Shown here piece by piece: positions 16,650-23,372 of a stretch of 64,000 nucleotides of DNA; within the stretch, counting starts at the first letter, position 1, and every line of letters starts with the position of its first letter. The notes beneath the pieces are model-generated. The model ran no database searches. It saw only the letters and a program-made list of their open reading frames with translations, and was not told where the DNA came from. Both the position numbers and the translations under genes were made by a program. The DNA comes from Parabacteroides sp. PFB2-10. GTDB taxonomy: Bacteria > Bacteroidota > Bacteroidia > Bacteroidales > Tannerellaceae. The DNA lies in NCBI RefSeq assembly GCF_029893085.1, contig NZ_JARXWI010000011.1, positions 1-64,000 of the forward strand, read 5' to 3'.

Positions 16650-18451
16650 CGTATGTTGTTGCGAACAACTGTGTAGTCGTCGCGGTATTGCACAATAAAG
16701 ACATTGGTATTGATAAATCCTCCCCAGTTGTTTACCCGCTCGAAATTGAATCCGGTCTGCAGGCTCTTATGATCGAATTTATCCAGATTGGTCTCGAAGT
16801 TGGCTCCGTATTGACGCAAGGCATCAAAGAAGAACATCGCCGTATCAAAGCCCAATATACCATATTTGGGAAAAGAATTTATTAAGTTTTTGCTAAACTT
16901 ATTCTTATAATTGGAATAGAACGATTGCACATCCTGCGACAGATTGTCGGCATAAAAGAAGCTATATATATAGGTATTCAAGGCATATAAGTCATCCAAC
17001 GCATGCTGCGTATAGGTTTGCCATTCCGGATAACCAAACAGGTTGATGCTATAAGGAGGATGATCGTTATAGGGTATTTCCGACAACATACGCAAATGGG
17101 AACGAACATTGTTCAGCGCCTCCAACGAAGAAGAGGTCGGCAATACAATATTCCGGCGTTCGGAATCGAGTAGAGACTGAATATCATCCACAAAAGTCTC
17201 CCGTGTGAAGCTCAACTCTTTGTGCGGAATATTACGTTGCTCCATCTCACCTTTAAAGGCCTGTATGAATTCCGTTTTCTCGTCTTTGTCGCCTATTTTC
17301 AAAATAATAATATTGTCATTGGTAAACAGGTCGCACCCTGCTTTCGCCGCATTGGCATACAGATAGGAATGAGGTGTGTTTACCTGGTAGGCATAGGCAT
17401 TAGAAAGCACATCGTCGTTGCGTGAGGTAAAAGGAATAACATATTTGATTTGCTTTTCCTGTGCAAACTCCGAAATACGGTGTATCTGATCATTCTGCAC
17501 GGCACCGATAATAAGATTCGCCTCCTGCAAGGCCGGTTCATTCAGAATCTGATTAACCTTCACCAAGCCGTCGCCCGTATCATACACAGATAATTCCAGC
17601 GAACAACCTCTGTTCTTCAAGCTGTCGACAGCAAGCAACAAGCCTTCATAATATTCCACAAAACGGGGAATAGCCTGCCGGTCGGTGGTTGAGAAAGGAA
17701 GCAACAGGGCTACTTTCATCAGATCAACCCGTTCCACCGGCTTTGTTTCAGTCAACAAGGCATTGACCTCGCGCTCGCTCATGGGACGACTCACCTCTTC
17801 GGTCACTATCTCCTCAGACTGCATCGGGATCTTAAGCACCATACCCTCCTTTAATCCATCTTTTAGCTGTGGGTTCAAGCGGATAAGTTCCGCCGAAGAG
17901 ATATTGAATTTGCGGGAAATGCGGTAAATGGTTTGCCAGCGCTCTACCTTATATTCAAGCTCTTTCCGCACGGTTTTCACCTCCGTTGTCGGCAGTTCTT
18001 CGATACGTGTAGCCGGAATACGAATGGTTTGCCCATACTTAAGTACAGTCAATCCCGGGTTAGCCCGAACGATATCCGGCGCCTGCACTTTGTAGCGTTT
18101 GGACAAAGAATAAAGCGTCTCTTTCGGTTGGATCGTATGGTAGATATACATGTCGGAATCATCGGCCTCAACAGGATTGACTGCCACATCGCGCTGGGGA
18201 ACTTTCAACACATCTCCCGCGCGGATGCCCTCTTTGCTTCCCGGGTTCAATCGGTATATATCATCCTGACTCACACCATACATCGTTGCTATGGAATAAA
18301 CGGTTTGCCCACGCTCAATGGTATGATAGAATATATCATCTCCCTGCACGTTCGACGCGATAGCTTGTCCGTTATTGTTGACCTGTGCCTGTAGCCCGGA
18401 TAGAGCCGTAATAAGTAGAATTATACATAAAAAAAGACTATGCCTGTTCAT
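16646..18451 (-). CDS. LysM repeats fused to a periplasmic ligand-binding domain
   Basis: A protein of about 601 residues. After a signal peptide (MNRHSLFLCIILLITALSGLQA) come three LysM repeats, at about residues 40-90, 105-155 and 165-215 (YHTIERGQTVYSIATMYGVS, YHTIQPKETLYSLSKRYKVQ, YKVERWQTIYRISRKFNISS). The rest resembles type I periplasmic binding proteins: KVALLLPFSTTD, RFVEYYEGLLLAVDSLKNRG, LIIGAVQNDQIHRISEFAQE. It likely tethers a ligand-binding domain to peptidoglycan; the ligand is unknown. ATG 18451 is chosen, 25 nt after TATCTTTG. Coupled to the PorT-like gene. Confidence 0.82.
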   Translation of the reverse strand: MNRHSLFLCIILLITALSGLQAQVNNNGQAIASNVQGDDIFYHTIERGQTVYSIATMYGVSQDDIYRLNPGSKEGIRAGDVLKVPQRDVAVNPVEADDSDMYIYHTIQPKETLYSLSKRYKVQAPDIVRANPGLTVLKYGQTIRIPATRIEELPTTEVKTVRKELEYKVERWQTIYRISRKFNISSAELIRLNPQLKDGLKEGMVLKIPMQSEEIVTEEVSRPMSEREVNALLTETKPVERVDLMKVALLLPFSTTDRQAIPRFVEYYEGLLLAVDSLKNRGCSLELSVYDTGDGLVKVNQILNEPALQEANLIIGAVQNDQIHRISEFAQEKQIKYVIPFTSRNDDVLSNAYAYQVNTPHSYLYANAAKAGCDLFTNDNIIILKIGDKDEKTEFIQAFKGEMEQRNIPHKELSFTRETFVDDIQSLLDSERRNIVLPTSSSLEALNNVRSHLRMLSEIPYNDHPPYSINLFGYPEWQTYTQHALDDLYALNTYIYSFFYADNLSQDVQSFYSNYKNKFSKNLINSFPKYGILGFDTAMFFFDALRQYGANFETNLDKFDHKSLQTGFNFERVNNWGGFINTNVFIVQYRDDYTVVRNNIR

Positions 18452-18475
18452 CTGCAGATTGGAATAATTTGCAGG

Positions 18476-18483
18476 CAAAGATA
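18476..18483 (-). promoter_or_regulatory. Promoter -7 box of the LysM/PorT-like operon
   Basis: The minus strand reads TATCTTTG, an exact TAnnTTTG match, 25 nt before the start codon. Confidence 0.55.
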
Positions 18484-18608
18484 GTGTATGTCGGTATAAA
18501 ATGCTAATCTTTCCGGGTGAAAATAGAGTGTCTCGAACAATCTATAAAGCTGTATTTTAACAAATCCAACACCAAGAAACCACCCAAAAGAATCCACTTA
18601 TAACCTCC

Positions 18609-19058
18609 TTAATCAGCTTCTTTTATTTTTGATTGAATTTCCATAAAAGGGATTATAGCACTCCTATATGGTGTATCTTTTAGTTTTTCAAATAAAAGTC
18701 CTCGTATCGTGTCAAAATTACTTTGCATCAAATAGAGTCTTATATCTTCAATATATGGTTCCACCTTTTCCAAGTCAACAGCCTTTTCTTGAAATACTAT
18801 TTTAAAAATTATTTCAAACCTGGCTTTTGCCAATAAAGAATCAATCTCCTGACCACGTATAGCCACATCAGTTCGCAAGTTTAAAAGACTATCCTTTTTC
18901 GACAATAGTAAAGAATTCTCCAAAGAGAAATTGTACCTCTTTATTTTGTTTTCATCTTCTGTATCAGACAATTTCACAATACAACTTTTTATATCAACAA
19001 TCTGATAAGAATGATCTTTAAATACATCAAGCCTGTTTTCAAATGTATTATTAGTCAT
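18609..19058 (-). CDS. Putative SecB-like chaperone of a toxin-antitoxin-chaperone module
   Basis: A 149-residue protein with no signal peptide and alternating strand pattern in residues 20-100. The C-terminal part, NFDTIRGLLFEKLKDTPYRS then IIPFMEIQ, resembles the end of SecB-family proteins (a TxRG turn, a helix, then a hydrophobic-Pro-hydrophobic strand). It follows an XRE antitoxin-like gene by 3 bp, the same order as the higB1-higA1-Rv1957 module of Mycobacterium tuberculosis. The assignment is by motif feel and gene order and remains tentative; otherwise it is a hypothetical protein. AT-rich relative to flanks. Confidence 0.5.
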   Translation of the reverse strand: MTNNTFENRLDVFKDHSYQIVDIKSCIVKLSDTEDENKIKRYNFSLENSLLLSKKDSLLNLRTDVAIRGQEIDSLLAKARFEIIFKIVFQEKAVDLEKVEPYIEDIRLYLMQSNFDTIRGLLFEKLKDTPYRSAIIPFMEIQSKIKEAD

Positions 19059-19061
19059 AAT

Positions 19062-19469
19062 TTAGTTGTTAAAATTTAAGCGGATACTATTTGATCTGGG
19101 TTCAAATTTGTTCAAATTCTTTACTCTATACGTAGGGTTAACCGAAGTTATAATAATCGGAGGTGCAACATCCTTTTGGAGCGTATCCGATGATTTGTTT
19201 ATGATATTTATACCTAAAGCATCTTCTATATCAAACAATGTCTCCGTCTCAAAATTGTGATCTCCGCTCAACCACCTCGTTATAGTGGAAGGTGTTTTAT
19301 GCATAAGCCTGGCAAGATCCTTTTTGCCTAAGCCTTTTTGATCCATCCCTTCAACAATCATATTCACAATCTGAATACGCTTAGCTACTCTTTTTACATC
19401 TCTTTCGGGTATGTTTTCCACAATCTCCTTCAGAGATATTTTTTTCTTATTCGTCTGCATAATCATCAA
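19062..19469 (-). CDS. XRE-family helix-turn-helix antitoxin (HigA-like) with C-terminal tail
   Basis: A protein of up to 135 residues; the start could be 19469 or ATG 19460. Residues 30-85 form a Cro/C1-type HTH (QKGLGKKDLARLMHKTPSTI, TRWLSGDHNFETETLFDIED). After about residue 90 comes a 45-residue tail (IIITSVNPTYRVKNLNKFEP) that the HTH fold does not need. In known three-gene modules such a tail is the chaperone-dependence segment, so this one may be the same. It overlaps the upstream toxin-like gene by up to 23 bp and is followed 3 bp later by the SecB-like gene. Confidence 0.75.
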   Translation of the reverse strand: MMIMQTNKKKISLKEIVENIPERDVKRVAKRIQIVNMIVEGMDQKGLGKKDLARLMHKTPSTITRWLSGDHNFETETLFDIEDALGINIINKSSDTLQKDVAPPIIITSVNPTYRVKNLNKFEPRSNSIRLNFNN

Positions 19470-19938
19470 TAATCAGGTCTCCTTCAAAACCGTTATCAGT
19501 AAAACTCAAATATCCATCTCTCATCGCCTTAGTGATCATTCCGGATATTTTTATCAATAGTTTCGCATGATAGGACAAAGTCAAATCTTCCTGCCACGTG
19601 ACAGTATTTTTGGAGCCTCCACCTCCTAAAACGACAGCAACCTTTCCGTAACTAATGCAAAACAAACGAAGTCTTTTCCCGGGAAGGTCAAAAAATTCCG
19701 CCACACCATCACCGGGTTTACCTTCTTTATCCTTAAACGGAATCTTATTCCATGAAACTTCTGTATTTATGGCCTTCAACTTACTCACAATATACTTGAC
19801 CTCAGAAGTAAACGCTTCATAATATTCGGATACAAATTGTTCAAACACAGTATCCTCCTCCCCTTCCAGTTTTATCGTATATATTTGAGTGTATTGCCCA
19901 CTGAATACATCATCTAACTTCACAATCTCAAATCTCAT
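19447..19938 (-). CDS. HigB/RelE-superfamily toxin-like protein
   Basis: A 163-residue protein. The helix-rich segment FVSEYYEAFTSEVKYIVSKL is followed by strands DLPGKRLRLFCISYGKVAVVL and a helix KLLIKISGMITKAM. This is the order expected for Gp49/HigB-type mRNA interferases, where the conserved basic residues are in the RLRLF strand. The usual KKT motif after the third strand reads GGGGSKNTVTW here. The gene precedes and overlaps the HTH gene, the toxin-first order of hig loci. Toxicity is inferred, and the extra C-terminal acidic tail is unusual. Confidence 0.55.
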   Translation of the reverse strand: MRFEIVKLDDVFSGQYTQIYTIKLEGEEDTVFEQFVSEYYEAFTSEVKYIVSKLKAINTEVSWNKIPFKDKEGKPGDGVAEFFDLPGKRLRLFCISYGKVAVVLGGGGSKNTVTWQEDLTLSYHAKLLIKISGMITKAMRDGYLSFTDNGFEGDLIIDDYADE

Positions 19939-19974
19939 GAAACAAAGTTTGGTTTTAGGTATAAATCATGTCAA

Positions 19975-20008
19975 ATTTCGCTTATAAGTGAAATACAAGG
20001 CAAATATA
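19975..20008 (-). promoter_or_regulatory. Promoter and candidate operator of the toxin-antitoxin module
   Basis: CAAATATA at 20001-20008 reads TATATTTG on the minus strand, a TAnnTTTG match. Just downstream lies a 20-bp imperfect palindrome at 19975-19994 (ATTTCGCTTATAAGTGAAAT). A related sequence CAAATTCGCCTACAAG recurs at 20013-20028. This placement suits autorepression by the HTH antitoxin. Confidence 0.45.
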
Positions 20009-20109
20009 CAGCCAAATTCGCCTACAAGCAACTATTTTAAGTTAAATATTCAAATCATCCCCTACCGAATCGTTCTTCATAAAAACCAATCCACCGTTCA
20101 ATCCAAAGC

Positions 20110-20724
20110 CTATTCCTCTGCCAACACATACATTTTATGGGTTCCACTACCTTTTCGGACGACTAAGCCTTCCTGTTCGAAGACAGACAGATCTTTGCGA
20201 CTCTGATAGCGGGAGCAGTTATTGAGCCCGGCATATTTCCTTTCACTGATGAAACCGGTTTTTTTCAGGTGATTCAATAGGCGTTGCTTACGATAAACAA
20301 AGGATGGAACTGCTTGATTCGGAGTTATTTTCATCAACTCCATATTCCGGTTGATCTGTTCCAACAGCCGCCTGTTACTTTTGAAATTGATCCGATCGAC
20401 TGTCAATCGGGTAGTTTTCTTCACCTCTTCCGCTTCTTCCTCATGCTCTTCTTCCATGAGCTGGCTCCGCAAGGATAGGGAAAAAGTACCTATTCCATCC
20501 AATTCAACATTATACCCGTCGGTCAGCGACTGTCGAATAAACCGGCCGGTTGCATCCAGTACCGCTTTCACCTGGGCGGAATTAACACCTAATTCACGCA
20601 GGTTATCACACAGATCCGATAACCGAAATGTTCCTTTACTGATTATTCTTCCATGTAATTGATAAGATGTTTCTTCACCACCCGGAGCAGGTGGGTTTTC
20701 GTAGACTCCAAATTTGATTTTCAT
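20110..20724 (-). CDS. HU-family DNA-binding protein with C-terminal extension
   Basis: A 204-residue protein of the Bacteroidetes HU-like type. Residues 1-125 show the IHF/HU-like fold (YQLHGRIISKGTFRLSDLCD, VKAVLDATGRFIRQSLTDGY, NVELDGIGTFSLSLRS). An acidic linker (EEEHEEEAEEVKK), a strand pair, and from about 145 a wing-like C-terminal domain follow (RKQRLLNHLKKTGFISERKY, DLSVFEQEGLVVRKGSGTHK). Its upstream region contains the second 22-bp-period array, a candidate binding site for this or another protein. Same orientation as the toxin-antitoxin module 170 bp downstream, but probably separate. Confidence 0.8.
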   Translation of the reverse strand: MKIKFGVYENPPAPGGEETSYQLHGRIISKGTFRLSDLCDNLRELGVNSAQVKAVLDATGRFIRQSLTDGYNVELDGIGTFSLSLRSQLMEEEHEEEAEEVKKTTRLTVDRINFKSNRRLLEQINRNMELMKITPNQAVPSFVYRKQRLLNHLKKTGFISERKYAGLNNCSRYQSRKDLSVFEQEGLVVRKGSGTHKMYVLAEE

Positions 20725-20770
20725 AATTAATTCTATTTCTCATAGTTAGTAATTTCCTCATCGTTAAGCT

Positions 20771-20862
20771 GGTGGTCGACCATGCTCGACCAGTTGGCTC
20801 ACCATGCTCAGCCAATTGGCTCACCATGGTCGACCAGTTGGTCGAGCATGGTCAGCCAACAA
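20771..20862. repeat. Array of four 22-bp units with dyad symmetry
   Basis: Units start at 20775, 20797, 20819 and 20841. Their cores are ACCATGCT, ACCATGCT, ACCATGGT and AGCATGGT, and the flanks are variants of GTCGACC and CAGTTG. The whole is an imperfect palindrome about 20815/20816 (GCCAATTGGC). It lies 50 bp upstream of the HU-like start and about 110 bp upstream of the divergent promoter at 21004. It has the same unit length and unit number as the array at 8808-8895, with different sequence. Confidence 0.85.
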
Positions 20863-21003
20863 ATACCCGGTAAACATACAAAAATAAATTCAGACATTTA
20901 ACAGGATCTATATACAAATACACGAAAAAATTACGTTTACATTCTACCCGCCTTTCTTTGTGAGGCATGGGATTTTAGTTATTGAAATGTGTTGATAAAA
21001 GGT

Positions 21004-21011
21004 TATCTTTG
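21004..21011 (+). promoter_or_regulatory. Promoter -7 box of the T9SS-type secreted protein gene
   Basis: TATCTTTG, with TTATTG about 20 bp upstream. The ATG at 21013 lies too close to be translated from this promoter, which moves the likely start to 21058 or 21064. Confidence 0.5.
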
Positions 21012-21057
21012 TATGGTTTTAAGAAGAACACTCACTTTGAAAGCGAATAAAGCGCAT

Positions 21058-22374
21058 ATGCGGATGAAAGAATATCGGAAGTGGACAACCATGGTCTGTT
21101 TTCTGTTGATTGCATGGGGTCTGTCGGCTCAATACGCGGTGCAGGGAGGCAAAGGCAGTCCGTTGATGGCAAAAAACGATACATCGAATGATATACAGGT
21201 TTGGATGGTCTATAGCATGGAGGGAGTAGAGATTAGTTATACCTCGTCGTCGGCCTCTCACCAGTGGTATCGCTACAAGACAAAAGCGCTCGAAGCAGAA
21301 CCCGTCAACAGTACGCAGCAAGGCAACACCTCCGTGATTACAAACCTCGAAGAGGGATGGGGATATTATGTGGATGATCCGGGAACGATGAAGAAATATG
21401 TATGGCTGATCGATTATAGCAGGTATGAATTCACCCTGGATGCCTTGATTGTAACCGGGGGCGTCGATCCCTGCCGCAACATATCTTTGAACACAACCAC
21501 CGAAGTGCCCCTGATGGCCTACACCACCCCTACCGGCGGAAGGCAGTGGCTGGATCGCTCGTTTGACATATCCTACCAGACCCTGCAATGGGACGGTGGA
21601 AGTAAGATGTTTAGCCACCGGCTGGTCGACACAACGGTGGTAAACAGTGTTCCTTTTCCGATCACGCTGAAAGCGCCCCTGGTGGATACCGATTATGTGT
21701 TGCGTGGCGATCAGTATGCCCGCCATTTCGACCGGGAGAAACAGATGCATTCGGAAGTGTACACAACAGTTGCTGTCGAAGCACATGCCGATACGACACT
21801 GATTGTCGATCCCTTCTCCACAGGCGGCAGCGGGCTATCGGCTCCGGCCACCATTCTTTTCCGCGGATATGCCAACGAACCGGTGGCTGCCGGTTATACC
21901 TGGATCATTTATCGCGCCGATGACACGAATGGGGCAGAGAATCCGCTGGTGCGCTACCGGGGAGAAGAGATGGAATATACCTTTACGCAGGCCGGCCGAT
22001 ATATGGTTGAATTGGAAGTAGTCGACCGGCAGGTGGCTTGCATTAATAAAGAGGTGAGCTTCGATATTCAGATATCCGATTCCTACCTGACCGTACCCAA
22101 TGCCTTTTCACCGGGCACAACGCCGGGCATCAATGATATTTTCAAGGTTTCCTATCGCTCCCTGATACGGTTCAACGGATGGATCTATAACCGTTGGGGC
22201 GTGGAGCAGTTCCGCTGGTCTGATCCTTCGCAGGGATGGGACGGCAAGAAGGGTGGCAAGTATGTGCCTCCCGGTGTTTATTTTTATGTAATCGAAGCCG
22301 AAGGATCGGATGGTATCAAATATAAAAGGGCCGGCGATATCAATATCCTCCGCTCCAAAACAACGCAAGAATAA
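21058..22374 (+). CDS. Secreted protein with gliding-motility-type C-terminal sorting domain
   Basis: About 438 residues. Signal peptide (TTMVCFLLIAWGLSAQ), a beta-rich middle, and a PKD-like segment near residues 260-340 (LFRGYANEPVAAGYTWIIYR, YTFTQAGRYMVELEVVDR). The final 90 residues match the CHU_C/type B sorting domain: VPNAFSPGTTPGINDIFKVS, IYNRWG, GWDGKKGGKYVPPGVYFYVIEAEG. Such domains direct export by the type IX secretion system. It is followed 5 bp later by a lytic transglycosylase. Start chosen from the promoter position; 21064 is equally possible. Confidence 0.82.
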   Translation: MRMKEYRKWTTMVCFLLIAWGLSAQYAVQGGKGSPLMAKNDTSNDIQVWMVYSMEGVEISYTSSSASHQWYRYKTKALEAEPVNSTQQGNTSVITNLEEGWGYYVDDPGTMKKYVWLIDYSRYEFTLDALIVTGGVDPCRNISLNTTTEVPLMAYTTPTGGRQWLDRSFDISYQTLQWDGGSKMFSHRLVDTTVVNSVPFPITLKAPLVDTDYVLRGDQYARHFDREKQMHSEVYTTVAVEAHADTTLIVDPFSTGGSGLSAPATILFRGYANEPVAAGYTWIIYRADDTNGAENPLVRYRGEEMEYTFTQAGRYMVELEVVDRQVACINKEVSFDIQISDSYLTVPNAFSPGTTPGINDIFKVSYRSLIRFNGWIYNRWGVEQFRWSDPSQGWDGKKGGKYVPPGVYFYVIEAEGSDGIKYKRAGDINILRSKTTQE

Positions 22375-22379
22375 AGAAA

Positions 22380-23342
22380 ATGATGAAAAGAATATATATA
22401 CTGGGGCTTATATTGGTAACAGGGCTACTCGTTTGGTTCAGCCTTGGCAACCATGATGCCCAACAGGTGAGAGAAGACCGACCTGTTGTTTCGTCGATGA
22501 CCGTTACGCCGGAGGTACCCACTTCCGTGCATTTTTGTGAGAAAGAATACGACCTGACGCGCTACGACCGGCACGAAGGGATCGACCGGGAGTTGTCGAG
22601 CTTCACCTATTTCCACTCCACTACCCTATTGCTTTTCAAACGGGCTAACCGCTATTTCCCGGTGATCGAACCGATTCTGAAGGCGCAGGGTGTGCCCGAT
22701 GATTTCAAATACCTGGCAGTGATCGAAAGCAGTCTGGATCCGCGCGTGTCGTCACCTGCAAGAGCCGTTGGCATGTGGCAGTTTCTGGAAACGACCGGAA
22801 AGCAGTATGGATTGACCATTACAACGACGGTCGACGAACGATGCCATGTGGAAAAGGCAACTCTGGCCGCTTGCAAATACCTGAAAGATGCCTACGCGAA
22901 ATATGGAGACTGGGCAACCGTGGCCTCTTCCTATAATGCGGGCATGGGGCGTATCACAGGTGAACTGCAGAAACAGTTCGTCGATCATTCCATGGATCTC
23001 TGGGTGGTGGAAGAGACCACCCGCTATGCCTACCGGATCATGGCCATCAAACTGATCTTTGAGAATCCCTACCGGTATGGGTTTGTACTTCGCGCGCAGG
23101 ATCTCTACAAGCCGATCGAATGTGAAGAGGTTGCAGTCACAGCCGATATCCTGGACCTGGCGGACTGGGCAAAGAAGCGTGGGGTGACATACGCCGACCT
23201 GAAACGCTTTAACCCCTGGCTGCGCGACCGCAAATTGCAAACCGGAGGCCGGAAATATACGCTGCAGGTTCCGAAACAGGAAGAGATGTATTACCATACG
23301 CCCAATACCATTGTACATAACCCGAAATGGGTGGTGCGATAG
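22380..23342 (+). CDS. Lytic transglycosylase (SLT domain)
   Basis: A 320-residue murein hydrolase with an N-terminal membrane anchor or signal (IYILGLILVTGLLVWFSLG). The SLT fold is seen at about residues 95-215: VPDDFKYLAVIESSLDP with the catalytic Glu, ARAVGMWQFLETTGKQYGL, and ASSYNAGMGRI. The C-terminal part (LADWAKKRGVTYADLKRFNP then KYTLQVP) resembles a degenerate LysM. It may reshape peptidoglycan for the secreted protein encoded just upstream, but this is only suggested by the 5-bp spacing. Confidence 0.88.
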   Translation: MMKRIYILGLILVTGLLVWFSLGNHDAQQVREDRPVVSSMTVTPEVPTSVHFCEKEYDLTRYDRHEGIDRELSSFTYFHSTTLLLFKRANRYFPVIEPILKAQGVPDDFKYLAVIESSLDPRVSSPARAVGMWQFLETTGKQYGLTITTTVDERCHVEKATLAACKYLKDAYAKYGDWATVASSYNAGMGRITGELQKQFVDHSMDLWVVEETTRYAYRIMAIKLIFENPYRYGFVLRAQDLYKPIECEEVAVTADILDLADWAKKRGVTYADLKRFNPWLRDRKLQTGGRKYTLQVPKQEEMYYHTPNTIVHNPKWVVR

Positions 23343-23372
23343 CGTCTGATTGTAAAAATAGTATAAAGATTA

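Noticed and set aside
20775-20862. Short CRISPR-like array
   Set aside because: Contiguous units without spacers and with overall dyad symmetry; no cas genes in the window.
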